This document shows positions 25,412 through 33,644 of a stretch of DNA of 64,000 nt, piece by piece. Each line of letters starts with the position of its first letter. Within the stretch, counting starts at the first letter, position 1. The translations under genes and the position numbers were made by a program. This DNA comes from Candidatus Chlorohelix allophototropha (lineage in GTDB: Bacteria > Chloroflexota > Chloroflexia > Chloroheliales > Chloroheliaceae): assembly GCF_030389965.1 (NCBI RefSeq), contig NZ_CP128399.1, positions 1,788,934 to 1,852,933 of the forward strand, read 5' to 3'. Below the pieces are notes generated by a model that did no database searches, was not told where the DNA came from, and was given only the letters and a program-made list of their open reading frames with translations.

Positions 25412-25633
25412 ATGGGAACCGTAAGCAAGAAAATAATGGAAAGGGTCAAAGACCTTGAACACGGTATATCAAAAAGTGATGTGTTATCGGTTTATGTTGC
25501 AATCGGTGAGGTAGTTGGGGAGAAATTAGTCTTCACCGAACGCGACATAAAAAATATCGCTACGTGGCTAGATATTCCAATGTGGAGAGTGGATATAGCC
25601 ATAAAAGTATTACTAAATAACAATCTGCTTTAA
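25412..25633 (+). CDS. Small early protein, winged-helix-like
   Basis: A 73-residue protein with a pattern typical of replication-type helix-turn-helix domains (TERDIKNIATWLDIPMWRVDIAIKVLLNNNLL). The last 30 residues resemble the end of the next two proteins. Function unknown. Confidence 0.6.
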   Translation: MGTVSKKIMERVKDLEHGISKSDVLSVYVAIGEVVGEKLVFTERDIKNIATWLDIPMWRVDIAIKVLLNNNLL

Positions 25634-25676
25634 CAGGTATCGTCAATAAGCAAAAGTTAAGAAGGGAGAATGAACT

Positions 25677-25925
25677 ATGAGCAACACAGACACTATCAAG
25701 GTAGTGGACAGGCGCAGACATGGTGGCTTCATTGTGACCAACGACTTGGTAGAAATATATGGAAGCCTGATAGGAGTTATAGGTGTATCGGTATTTATCG
25801 CCATCCAGACCTTGAATGATATGGGTGAAGCGATAGATAACACCCGGATTGCTAATCTGCTTGCCATAAGCCCCGCAATGGTAGCAAGCGCGATTGAAGC
25901 ACTGGAAATATATGAACTGATTTAG
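25677..25925 (+). CDS. Small early protein related to the initiator N terminus
   Basis: An 82-residue protein whose GGFIVTNDLVEIYGSLIGVIGVSVF closely parallels AGFFIVDNEVLDNYGSRIGAYGIAVY at the start of the following initiator gene. It looks like a duplicated, stand-alone copy of that winged-helix domain. It may modulate the initiator; this is inference. The start is preceded by AAGGGAG. Confidence 0.7.
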   Translation: MSNTDTIKVVDRRRHGGFIVTNDLVEIYGSLIGVIGVSVFIAIQTLNDMGEAIDNTRIANLLAISPAMVASAIEALEIYELI

Positions 25926-25935
25926 AGAGGTTGTT

Positions 25936-26778
25936 ATGACAAAGGAAGCAGGATTTTTTATCGTTGACAATGAAGTGCTGGACAACTACGGGAGCAGAAT
26001 AGGGGCATATGGAATAGCGGTCTATAATGCCCTTTGCAGGTTTGCCAATAGTGACGGAGAATGCTTTCCAAGCTATCAAGCGATAATGGAACGAACCGGG
26101 ATGGGTAGGAGCAGCGTAATCAATAGCCTTGCAAAGCTCGAAGAAGTAGGTTTGATAGAAGCGCAAGATAGACCCGGACATAGCAAAGTTTACACCGTGT
26201 TACCACTACTCAAAAGAGCGATTGCAAAGAAGCACCCGTCCACCACACAAACGCCCACCCGTTTGTCACACAAACCAGACCCGTCTGCCACGCAAACCCT
26301 AATAAGACCTAATGAAAAAACACAATTAACCAGACAGTTAGACCACCTGCCGCAACCCGACCCGGTTTGGTCTGCAATTGAAAACTGTATCGGATTTTTA
26401 CCTTCTGTAATAGTTCCAGATATTGAAGAAGCGTTGGGTAAATATCCGCGCGAATGGATACTGGAAGCCACCAAAGAAGCAGCCAGTAATAACAAGCGCA
26501 AGTGGGCGTATATCTCGGCTATACTTAAGAGTTGGGCGGAACACGGTTTCAAGGTAAAGTGGTGGGAAGCCAACAAGCCCGTAGTGGAGCAGCCCGTAGC
26601 ACCTGCTGACTATCCCAAAGAGCTAGGAACGTTTAGACCCGGTAAAGATGACAACCCGGATTTCTTGCAAGCGCAAATTGAGGGCTTGAAAGAAGCGGGA
26701 GCTTTACCCGACCAGCTTGAAAGAGTGCAAGCAAAGTTGAAGTGGGCTAAGGAGAAAGCATATGCCATACGTAGCTGA
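25936..26778 (+). CDS. DnaD-like replication initiator with N-terminal HTH
   Basis: A 280-residue protein with an N-terminal winged helix (FPSYQAIMERTGMGRSSVINSLAKLEEVGLI), a Pro/Thr-rich linker and a DnaD-type C-terminal domain. The latter shows the hallmark YPREWILEATKEAASNNKRKWAYISAILKSW. Such proteins bind the phage origin and help load the helicase. The end overlaps the helicase gene by 17 bases, consistent with direct partnership. Confidence 0.85.
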   Translation: MTKEAGFFIVDNEVLDNYGSRIGAYGIAVYNALCRFANSDGECFPSYQAIMERTGMGRSSVINSLAKLEEVGLIEAQDRPGHSKVYTVLPLLKRAIAKKHPSTTQTPTRLSHKPDPSATQTLIRPNEKTQLTRQLDHLPQPDPVWSAIENCIGFLPSVIVPDIEEALGKYPREWILEATKEAASNNKRKWAYISAILKSWAEHGFKVKWWEANKPVVEQPVAPADYPKELGTFRPGKDDNPDFLQAQIEGLKEAGALPDQLERVQAKLKWAKEKAYAIRS

Positions 26779-28204
26779 TTTTAACGAAGCGCAAAAGAAG
26801 CGCAAAGACGAACCGGCTATCAATGCCCCCTTGCTACATAGCCAAGAAGCGGAAGCAGCCGTAATCGGGTCACTGCTGATAGACCGGGAAGGGATTGTAA
26901 AGGTAGCCACCAAACTAGACCACGCTGACTTCTTCTTTAACCAACACGCCACCCTCTATCAGACCATTTACGAACTCTACTTTGAAAACCAACCTGCCGA
27001 CCTAATAACCATCCGAGACCGATTACGCGCCACGAACAAACTAGGCACAGGTGAGGGTCAAGTACCTGCCAGTATGATTTTAGAGTTGATGAAAGCTACC
27101 ACGACCCCTGTCCACGTTGAATACTACGCCGACATAGTTAGGAACTATAGCGCGTTGAGAAGGTTAATCAGGATAGGTTCTAAAATCAGTGCAGCCGAGC
27201 TACCAAAGAACACGAAGGTAGGCGAGGTGATTGCAGACGCACTTGAGGAAGTGGGAGAGCTTGCCGGGTGGTGGCAATCAGGTTTGGATGGAGAATATTT
27301 TACCAGTCAGGAAAAGCGGATTGAAAACGCCCATAAGCTTGCAGCCACTACTACCAGAGAGGTTGACCATCGCCCGGTTAGGTTTGGATTGCGGTCACTG
27401 GACGGGAGCATTGGAACATTTGAGGAGCGGCAAGGGATATACAACCCGCCCAGAGCGAGATTGAAACGGGGCAACACTGCTTTACTGCTTGCCTACACTT
27501 CGACAGGTAAGACCAGCTTTGTTGAACACGTAGCGGAAGCCAACGCAGAAGCAGGTTTGAATGTGGTGTTCTTCCACAATGAGCTATTGCAAGAGGAGCT
27601 TGAGGAGCGGCAATACGCGCGACTAAAGGGCTTATCCGGGTATAAGGTAAGCGAAAATCTGCTTGACGAAATGGAACGAATGGATGTAGTAGAACTGGCA
27701 AATGATGTCGCTGAATGGGAAGGTAGGTTGGATTACGTATTTTGTCCGGGATGGACGGGATTACAAATACAGCAAGAAATATTACGCCGACACAAGTGGT
27801 TATTGACCAAGACTGGCTATGGGGTTGATTTGGTGATTGTGGATTATATTGACCTATTAGCCGACCCGGAGAAGATGTTTGGTGCTACTAAAAGTGAGAA
27901 GGTAGCGAGAAACCTATCGGATTTGAAAGATGCGGCACTAAAGACCAAATCTGCAATGCTGATGACCAGCCAGATAAACAAACGACAAAGCGACCCGGAT
28001 AGCCCACCAGAACCAGCGTTGGGTAGTGGTCGCAACAGTGCTGCCACCGAGTTCCTTGCTAACCTTGTGATGGCACTAACCAGAGAGGATGAGGAGTCCA
28101 CCTTGAAATGCTTGAAGAATACCAATGGGAAGCAACACTGGACACAAAAACTATTCTACCTAGAAGGTCGGTTCGACTTTGCGGATTATAAGGATGGCAG
28201 ATGA
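26762..28204 (+). CDS. Replicative DNA helicase, DnaB-like
   Basis: A 480-residue protein. The N-terminal DnaB domain (HSQEAEAAVIGSLLIDREGI) is followed by a RecA-fold ATPase with a P-loop AYTSTGKT near residue 240, a Walker B-like VDLVIVDYIDLL and the Q/N-rich SQINKRQSDPDSPPE region. The P-loop lacks the usual GxPG opening. It unwinds DNA at the phage replication fork. It follows the DnaD-like initiator with overlapping reading frames. Confidence 0.9.
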   Translation: MPYVADFNEAQKKRKDEPAINAPLLHSQEAEAAVIGSLLIDREGIVKVATKLDHADFFFNQHATLYQTIYELYFENQPADLITIRDRLRATNKLGTGEGQVPASMILELMKATTTPVHVEYYADIVRNYSALRRLIRIGSKISAAELPKNTKVGEVIADALEEVGELAGWWQSGLDGEYFTSQEKRIENAHKLAATTTREVDHRPVRFGLRSLDGSIGTFEERQGIYNPPRARLKRGNTALLLAYTSTGKTSFVEHVAEANAEAGLNVVFFHNELLQEELEERQYARLKGLSGYKVSENLLDEMERMDVVELANDVAEWEGRLDYVFCPGWTGLQIQQEILRRHKWLLTKTGYGVDLVIVDYIDLLADPEKMFGATKSEKVARNLSDLKDAALKTKSAMLMTSQINKRQSDPDSPPEPALGSGRNSAATEFLANLVMALTREDEESTLKCLKNTNGKQHWTQKLFYLEGRFDFADYKDGR

Positions 28205-28241
28205 ATTTTTTTTGGATTTACTGTTCATAGGTATAAATCTA

Positions 28242-28270
28242 TTGACATTCTATGTGAATAAAGATATAAT
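28242..28270 (+). promoter_or_regulatory. Regulon promoter P1
   Basis: TTGACA, a 17-base spacer containing TATGTGAA, then TATAAT: a consensus sigma70 promoter. It is followed by GCTAGTAACA, TTTACTGAT and the leader GAAAGGAC before the ATG. The same string recurs at 32293, 36495 and, reversed, 48099. A half-site GTTCATAGG lies upstream. Confidence 0.88.
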
Positions 28271-28307
28271 GCTAGTAACACAATTTACTGATAGAAAGGA
28301 CGAACCA

Positions 28308-28388
28308 ATGGACATTGGAATTGCGATAGCCCTATTGGTAATCCTAATGAATTTAATCCTTTACCTGAAAGATAGGAGCAAACAATGA
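28308..28388 (+). CDS. 26-residue membrane peptide
   Basis: A short frame (MDIGIAIALLVILMN...) made of one hydrophobic helix with a basic tail KDRSKQ. It has the shared GAAAGGAC ribosome site and its TGA overlaps the next ATG (ATGA), so translation is likely. Function unknown; one-helix phage peptides often act on the cell membrane or on partner enzymes. Confidence 0.6.
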   Translation: MDIGIAIALLVILMNLILYLKDRSKQ

Positions 28389-28777
28389 CTACCTTATTTT
28401 TACGACACATAAATACGGGAGAGGTGGTCGCTGCCACCTGTAAGAAATTCGGGGAAGCATTTTTGAAAGCCACCGGGATATTGCCCGTTGACCAGATTAC
28501 CGAAGAAGCTTTACACAGCCTTGAGCTTGCAAGGTTGATGAGTACGGTTGAAGCAGAAGCCTTAAATAAAATCTCGCACGAATTTTATCCCTTTATGGTT
28601 GGTAGCGACCAGTGCCTAGATTGTTGGGAATTGACCCCTGCCAATGACCAAGAAGTGTATGGAGACATAACCGACCCGAAAGCGACCATAGAAGTAAAAG
28701 ACCTACATACTTGCCGAGCTTGCGGTAGCAAGTGGGTAGTGATTAAACAATTTAGCCCCGTAGAGGAGGAGAAATAA
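28385..28777 (+). CDS. Zinc-ribbon protein of unknown function
   Basis: A 130-residue protein with two CxxC pairs (CLDC near residue 78 and CRAC near 105) that probably bind one zinc. The N-terminal half is helical. Coupled by ATGA to the membrane peptide and four bases before the ParB-like gene. The family is not recognised. Confidence 0.7.
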   Translation: MTTLFLRHINTGEVVAATCKKFGEAFLKATGILPVDQITEEALHSLELARLMSTVEAEALNKISHEFYPFMVGSDQCLDCWELTPANDQEVYGDITDPKATIEVKDLHTCRACGSKWVVIKQFSPVEEEK

Positions 28778-28781
28778 AAAA

Positions 28782-29621
28782 ATGGACGTAACGTTGAGTG
28801 AGAACAGACTCAAAGATATAGCGCAATTGCAGATAGATTTTGAACTGCCTAACCCGCCCACCTATGACAAAGCAATACTATCAATCGGTAGCATTGCTTT
28901 ACCGAAAGAGGATGAAATAGACGCTGGACACGTAAAAGCTATCCTAGCCAGCTTCAAACTGCTTGGACAACTTGACCCGATAATCGTCAACGATAGAGGT
29001 ACAGAGTTCGATTTGATTGATGGAAGACACCGAGTAGCAGCAGCCATAGCTGCCGGGTGGGAGACCATTGACGCATTGGTAGTGGTTCTGGATGGGAAGC
29101 AAAGCGACCTTGTACTGCTGACCCGGAATTTGGTGCGCCAAAACAATTGGTTTATGGAAGTAGCGGCAATGAGCAGGTTGTTGAAGCAGTACGAGAAGCA
29201 CGAACTAGCAGCCGCACTCTCCAAAATGCCGAACGAACTAAATGGTGTAACCAAACTAGCACTGCTACCTGAACCGTTGGTAGAGCAGATTAGCAACGGG
29301 AAGGTAAGCAAGAGCGCAGCCAGCAAATTACCCAGACTCAAACCAGCCGCCTTAAAACGCCTTGCCGAGCTTGCAGCGGGTGGCACTGAAATAACTGCTG
29401 AATTGGTAGCCGATGCTTTACAGCGTGGTATCCAAGCGGGTGTCCAAGCGGTAGTCCGAGAATTAGACGTACCTGACTTGGAAGCCTTAGAACCAGCGCA
29501 AGAAGTGGTCGAGGAAATTGACCTATCCTGCCTTGACCACTTGAAAGAGGCTTCCAAGCACAAGCCGAACTACCCGATTATAGCCAAGCTGATTGAAGCC
29601 TTAAAAGTGCAATTTAGCTGA
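28782..29621 (+). CDS. ParB-like nuclease-domain protein (copy 1)
   Basis: A 279-residue protein with the ParB/sulfiredoxin N-terminal fold (LGQLDPIIVNDRGTEFDLIDGRHRVAAAIAAG, key DGRHR near residue 79). A helical DNA-binding-type middle (VEQISNGKVSKSAASKLP) follows. Phage ParB-like proteins bind DNA and can act as nucleases, NTPases or transcription factors. A second, different ParB-like gene lies at 41714. Confidence 0.85.
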   Translation: MDVTLSENRLKDIAQLQIDFELPNPPTYDKAILSIGSIALPKEDEIDAGHVKAILASFKLLGQLDPIIVNDRGTEFDLIDGRHRVAAAIAAGWETIDALVVVLDGKQSDLVLLTRNLVRQNNWFMEVAAMSRLLKQYEKHELAAALSKMPNELNGVTKLALLPEPLVEQISNGKVSKSAASKLPRLKPAALKRLAELAAGGTEITAELVADALQRGIQAGVQAVVRELDVPDLEALEPAQEVVEEIDLSCLDHLKEASKHKPNYPIIAKLIEALKVQFS

Positions 29622-29796
29622 CACGCATTGTAAAGCCCGTGAAAGGTTAGCATTTTTGAGGGTTTACAAAGCGCGTTTTAAGCGCAACCAGCCTAGAAAA
29701 CCTTTGTAAACCCTAAAACCCACAAACCACAAAGCCCGTGAAGGGTGGTGTTTTGAGAAAAAGGTACAAACATACTGCTGATTTATAGAAAGGACT
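29622..29796 (+). repeat. Dispersed ACAAAGCCCGTGAA repeat, copy A
   Basis: A non-coding gap. It contains a perfect 12-bp inverted repeat GGGTTTACAAAG / CTTTGTAAACCC (29660-29671, 29702-29713) enclosing a GCGC...GCGC hairpin. CACAAAGCCCGTGAAGGGTG and a segment that reads in frame like the small ORFs of copies C and E (PQTTKPVKG...RKRYKHT) follow. It may act as terminator or RNA structure between the ParB-like gene and the next operon part. Confidence 0.75.
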
Positions 29797-29802
29797 ATGA
29801 CA

Positions 29803-30615
29803 ATGATTGAAGTGGATGAAAGGGGCTGTGGTAAGCGCAAACAAGACGCAGCCTACCTGATTACACCGACAAGTGAGAACGGTACTCCTTGGTATAAGTT
29901 TGTGATAGACACGCCTTTACCCATCCCGGACGGTTTAGACCTGATAAATAAGGCTGTGGTGTTTCCACGCTATGACCGGGAAGGATTAGAAGTTAGGACG
30001 CGCCGAACTGCTCTAGGGGTCGAGGTGGTGCAGCCACACGACCCGGCTTATGACGATGCAAAACCGCTGGTCGATGTTTACATTTGGATAGGAGCAGAAC
30101 ACTACCCATATGCAAGCGACTGGTATATGGAAGTAGCGAAGCAAGGGGTGAGCAGGAGAGTACCGAAAACCTTTCCCTTCCATATGCTGACACCGGGCTT
30201 TAGCCGAATGGTCTTTGCACATCCTAGAGGATACATCAAAAACTACTTCCAATTGACCAAACCTACTGACGGGTGTTTGCAAGGTAAAACGCCACATAGC
30301 CACATTGACGAATTCAACCACGCCGAGTTTAGTTGTGCCTTCAAGGTGTTCGATACCATCCCGATTGACGATTGCATTGAAGTAGCCGGGACAGGGGTCT
30401 ATTTGAGGAGCAGACCCGGAGGAGTTAGTTACACCGTAAACAACACAGGAGAATACCAGTTTGTTGAGTACGAACCGCGCCTATGCTTCTGGTCTTACAT
30501 AATGTTGGTTGATTACATCCGCTATGACGGTGAGGATGGGAGCAAGCAAGTTGACGAGGAGTGGCTAAAGAAGGTTCGCAAGAGCGGTATCGAAGTGAGG
30601 CTTTGCGATGAGTAA
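29803..30615 (+). CDS. Phage protein of unknown function
   Basis: A 270-residue protein. The N terminus MIEVDERGCGKRK contains a Cys in a basic context. The middle is rich in aromatic residues and His (PHSHIDEFNH). No catalytic motif is recognised. ATG 29803 is chosen over 29797 because the leader TAGAAAGGAC-N7-ATG matches the conserved leader of promoters P1 to P4. Its position among replication genes suggests a DNA-metabolism role, unproven. Confidence 0.6.
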   Translation: MIEVDERGCGKRKQDAAYLITPTSENGTPWYKFVIDTPLPIPDGLDLINKAVVFPRYDREGLEVRTRRTALGVEVVQPHDPAYDDAKPLVDVYIWIGAEHYPYASDWYMEVAKQGVSRRVPKTFPFHMLTPGFSRMVFAHPRGYIKNYFQLTKPTDGCLQGKTPHSHIDEFNHAEFSCAFKVFDTIPIDDCIEVAGTGVYLRSRPGGVSYTVNNTGEYQFVEYEPRLCFWSYIMLVDYIRYDGEDGSKQVDEEWLKKVRKSGIEVRLCDE

Positions 30616-30979
30616 AAAAACAGAGACCCCTATGACGGTTAGGGAAGCATCTGATTTTATCGGTATATCAGTCCATACAGTGCGATATATCGCGGAGAAC
30701 AAATTGCAGACCCGGATAATCCGGGATGGCAAGCGATACATTCTTCTTGAGGAGTTGAGCATCTTCTTAAAGGACAATCCGAAATACGCCGAGAGGGTGG
30801 AAAGGAAGTCCAAGCCTGAACCTGCTGAACCAAAGACACGCAAGGGTAAAACTTGCGCCGAGTGCAATAGCACTACGCCTCCGAGTGGGTGGGCGATGCT
30901 GTATTTCGATGACAAAACTGAGAAGACGATACAGGTATGTAACGAGTGTTATGAATACCTGTGTGCCGTATTGGATTAA
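30608..30979 (+). CDS. Excisionase-like HTH protein with C-terminal zinc ribbon
   Basis: A 123-residue protein. Residues about 8-55 form a MerR/excisionase-type helix-turn-helix (MTVREASDFIGISVHTVRYIAENKLQT). A Lys/Pro linker leads to a zinc ribbon with CAEC and CNEC pairs. It could be a small regulator. It overlaps the preceding gene by eight bases. Confidence 0.75.
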   Translation: MSKKTETPMTVREASDFIGISVHTVRYIAENKLQTRIIRDGKRYILLEELSIFLKDNPKYAERVERKSKPEPAEPKTRKGKTCAECNSTTPPSGWAMLYFDDKTEKTIQVCNECYEYLCAVLD

Positions 30980-30983
30980 GCCG

Positions 30984-31412
30984 ATGAAGTTATTGCCAGA
31001 GCTAATCATAAAGTTACCAGCCTACCCGGAAGTACAGAATCACCGTGAGCTAAGTTGGAAGTTTCAAATCAAATCCCGCAATGAGACAAGCGATATGGTT
31101 GACTTCCTTTACCGGGATTACAAGCGACATACCAAAGAACTCGGCAGGGTAAAGGCATTAGAAGCTCTAAAGGGTGGAGAACCACCTCGCCTTGAAAAAG
31201 CTCTAATGACGGTAAGAGCGGTTTACATTAACCACTCAAACCACCACGACCCATCTAATCTGGACTTAAAAGCCTTTATTGATGGAATGGTTAGTGCAGG
31301 GGTTTTGAGGAATGATGACCTACTTGAAGTTTGGTTCAAACTACCACGCATTGACCCGAAGTTCCCCCGAATTGAGATTGCAATTTATCCATTGCCCGAT
31401 GATTGGCAATAG
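30984..31412 (+). CDS. RusA-like Holliday-junction resolvase
   Basis: A 142-residue protein with the RusA pattern near residue 88: DPSNLDLKAFIDGMVSAGVLRNDD, followed by a basic/aromatic strand. The acidic residues and Lys fit the metal-binding active site of the family. It would cut branched DNA during phage recombination or before packaging. ATG 30984 is chosen because the upstream extension only shadows the previous gene. Confidence 0.75.
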   Translation: MKLLPELIIKLPAYPEVQNHRELSWKFQIKSRNETSDMVDFLYRDYKRHTKELGRVKALEALKGGEPPRLEKALMTVRAVYINHSNHHDPSNLDLKAFIDGMVSAGVLRNDDLLEVWFKLPRIDPKFPRIEIAIYPLPDDWQ

Positions 31413-31426
31413 AAAGGAATAAAACG

Positions 31427-31699
31427 ATGGCTATTAAACCCTTAGTGCAACGACCTGAATACAGGTGGGTACTGGACCAGTCCAAAATATCCAATGACCG
31501 TGACGGAGTGACGATAAACGGGGTCAACGTGCGATGGGAGCATATAGGGGTCTCCATCACACAATCAGACGCTTGTCTCACTGCTCTTGAAAAGTTGGCA
31601 GCAAAAAATCCGGGAGCAGGTTGGGATAAACAGCTTGCCGACTATCGGGCTTTTATTGAAGGTTGTAAAGCCTATTGCAAGAGGGTGAGGGTGAGGTAA
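31427..31699 (+). CDS. Small phage protein, unknown
   Basis: A 90-residue protein with ribosome site AGAAAGGA before ATG 31427. It has a mixed alpha/beta composition and a basic C terminus (CKAYCKRVRVR). No family is recognised. Its stop is immediately followed by the next ATG. Confidence 0.6.
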   Translation: MAIKPLVQRPEYRWVLDQSKISNDRDGVTINGVNVRWEHIGVSITQSDACLTALEKLAAKNPGAGWDKQLADYRAFIEGCKAYCKRVRVR

Positions 31700-32254
31700 A
31701 TGGTGCAGCCTAGAAACTTTGCGGACGATGCGGCAATGCACTACCGCAAAATAAAGCGGATTATTGAACACTTGCGCTTGCAAGGGTGTAAGGTAACAGA
31801 CTATAGCCATATCCGGGATTACCAAAGACGAGGGATTGATTTAGAAGTTGACGGGCAAGATGTACTGGTAATTTGCGACCAGCAAATCTCAAAGACCCTT
31901 AACCTGTCCCTAGAACTGATAGAGGATTTTGAGCAAGGTATAGTGGGAGCGTTTATCAGGACGCAAGCAAAATACCTTTACTACTTCGACACCTTCACCC
32001 AGACCTTGCACATCCTAGACATTGAAAAGCTCAAAAAGGTAATTACCTTCCTTGACTATAAAAGGATGGATGCCGCGAAAGCCACCACAAGGGGCAAGGA
32101 TGGACGCACCTATAGCAGCCTTAATCTGCTACTCCCATTGACCGTACTACAGAGCAATAAAGCCGCTATAAGTTACCGGGTAGTCTCCATCCAAAAAGGA
32201 GAGGAGCAGCCAGATACCGGGATGCAGGACATATTCTCAATCAGTCAGGAATGA
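31700..32254 (+). CDS. Phage protein, possibly nuclease-like
   Basis: A 184-residue protein. The stretch RGIDLEVDGQDVLVICDQQISKTLNLS has the acidic strand arrangement seen in PD-(D/E)xK nucleases and related restriction-fold proteins, but a complete site is not certain. Other strands and helices are unremarkable. It ends before the second regulon promoter, so it closes the P1 operon segment. Confidence 0.55.
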   Translation: MVQPRNFADDAAMHYRKIKRIIEHLRLQGCKVTDYSHIRDYQRRGIDLEVDGQDVLVICDQQISKTLNLSLELIEDFEQGIVGAFIRTQAKYLYYFDTFTQTLHILDIEKLKKVITFLDYKRMDAAKATTRGKDGRTYSSLNLLLPLTVLQSNKAAISYRVVSIQKGEEQPDTGMQDIFSISQE

Positions 32255-32292
32255 CTTTTCAAAAACTCGTTATGTTCACTGGTATAAATCTA

Positions 32293-32320
32293 TTGACTTT
32301 ATATGTGAATGTTATATAAT
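32293..32320 (+). promoter_or_regulatory. Regulon promoter P2
   Basis: TTGACT, a 16-base spacer with TATGTGAA, then TATAAT and GCTAGTAACAATATTTACT. The upstream words GTTCACTGGTATAAATC match P1. GAAAGGAC precedes the start codon by seven bases. Confidence 0.85.
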
Positions 32321-32363
32321 GCTAGTAACAATATTTACTACTGATTATGAAAGGACAACAACA

Positions 32364-32702
32364 GTGAACAGAATGAGTTATGAAACCTACAAGACCGAAT
32401 ACACCAAATTGAATGATGAACTGATTGCCGCTGCCGATGAACTAAGAGCAGCCGAAAAAGTTTTGAGTGACAACCCATTAGATTTTACCTATGAACAGTT
32501 TGCCGCCCGCAATAGCGCAGACAAGAAATGCAGAAACATCAAGTTTAGTATGCGAGTTTTGCGTGAAGCACACCCAAGCCTTGAGAAGAAACGCCAATAC
32601 GAGAAGCAGTACGGACACATCACTTATGCCCACACCGTAATGGTGGATGAAGTTGTGGTAAAGACCGAGCGACTAGATTGCTTCGGTAAAGTGATTAAGT
32701 AG
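32364..32702 (+). CDS. Small acidic helical protein, paralogue of 47194-47472
   Basis: A 112-residue, highly charged helical protein (MSYETYKTEYTKLNDEL...LEKKRQYEKQYGH). The start is GTG 32364, set by the conserved AAAGGAC-N7 leader; ATG 32373 is the alternative. A clear relative is encoded leftward at 47194-47472 (MSFADYKIEHSRL...LEQKRIFESK), each near a regulon promoter. Function unknown. Confidence 0.65.
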   Translation: MNRMSYETYKTEYTKLNDELIAAADELRAAEKVLSDNPLDFTYEQFAARNSADKKCRNIKFSMRVLREAHPSLEKKRQYEKQYGHITYAHTVMVDEVVVKTERLDCFGKVIK

Positions 32703-32851
32703 AGCGGTAGTGCTGCCGTAGCACTGCTAAGTAAAACCTTTGTGGAGGGTACAGCCGTGAAGTAAATAACCAACCTTTCAGAATTGAATTTTGGGTGACG
32801 AAGAAGTGGTTGGGGGCTACCAAGCCCCTGCCAACCAGAAAGGATAGGAAG

Positions 32852-33079
32852 ATGGACGAACAAACCTCGACTAAGGTCAATGAAGTGAAGTATCCACACA
32901 TAACCGTCCAATTAGCAGGTGAGAATGGGAACGCTTATGTAATCCTTTTTAAGATAAAGAAGGCTCTACATAATGACGGAGTACCAGCCGCGACCATCCA
33001 AGAGTTCTTTGATGAAGCGACCAGCGATGACTATGACCATCTGCTACAAACTTGTATGAGGTGGGTGAATGTCCAATAA
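32852..33079 (+). CDS. Small conserved phage-type protein
   Basis: A 75-residue protein with the C-terminal signature EATSDDYDHLLQTCMRWVNVQ. I recall this from small hypothetical proteins of many phages and plasmids (ATSGDYDHLL...W type). ATG 32852 follows GAAAGGATAGGA. Function unknown. Confidence 0.7.
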   Translation: MDEQTSTKVNEVKYPHITVQLAGENGNAYVILFKIKKALHNDGVPAATIQEFFDEATSDDYDHLLQTCMRWVNVQ

Positions 33080-33329
33080 GATGCACGAAATGAAACTGGT
33101 CGGTACTAACAGCGATGGCTATGACGAGTGGCATTGCCCGATTTGCGGTAGAAGATTACTGCTAAAATCGCAGCCCACGCTGACTAAGTTAGTGCTTGCA
33201 ATCGGTGATATGACCGCAGAACATATGGGTGTTAGACCCGGATTGAGTTTTACCAGCCGTAACGCCCTACCAGAACCTACCAAACCTGAATTACCTGTCT
33301 GGATGGAAGACTTCAGTGAAAGATGGTAG
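33069..33329 (+). CDS. Small CPIC-motif protein
   Basis: An 86-residue protein with EWHCPICGRRLLL, half of a zinc ribbon or rubredoxin-like knuckle; no second Cys pair follows, so it may dimerise on zinc. GAGGTG lies five bases before ATG 33069, which overlaps the previous gene by 11 bases. Confidence 0.65.
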   Translation: MSNKMHEMKLVGTNSDGYDEWHCPICGRRLLLKSQPTLTKLVLAIGDMTAEHMGVRPGLSFTSRNALPEPTKPELPVWMEDFSERW

Positions 33330-33333
33330 CTCA

Positions 33334-33630
33334 ATGAAAGCGACTTTCCCTTCAACCCATTGGGGTCTCGCGGGAGACCCTAACAACATAAAGTTCGGTG
33401 GTAAAGCCACGCAATTTCTAAAACACGATGGATACCTGATTGAAATCCACCGAGCGGTAAGACGTAGCCATACCTGCGCCCGATGCAAGGGTGAAATAAG
33501 TATGGATACAAGAGATTTACACCTATACGTGATGCGTGGCTTTACCAGTCAAGTAGAGACCACCGGAATGGTAAAGAGCAGGTATCACTTGGATTGCTCT
33601 CCTTGGAAGGTGGAATTTAGAAACGCATAG
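33334..33630 (+). CDS. Small zinc-binding protein
   Basis: A 98-residue protein with CARC near the middle and a Cys and His near the end (YHLDCSPWK), giving a plausible CxxC...HxxC zinc site. It starts a few bases after the previous stop. Family unknown. Confidence 0.6.
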   Translation: MKATFPSTHWGLAGDPNNIKFGGKATQFLKHDGYLIEIHRAVRRSHTCARCKGEISMDTRDLHLYVMRGFTSQVETTGMVKSRYHLDCSPWKVEFRNA

Positions 33631-33644
33631 GAAAGGATTGAACA

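Noticed and set aside
25128-25633. Toxin-antitoxin pair
   Set aside because: Two small adjacent genes with an HTH suggested it, but the second has a replication-type helical pattern and no toxin motif, and both fit an early regulatory operon.
28862-29563. Leftward 233-codon ORF
   Set aside because: Antisense to the ParB-like gene, Ser/Ala-rich as expected from complementing Leu/Ala codons, without a start signal.
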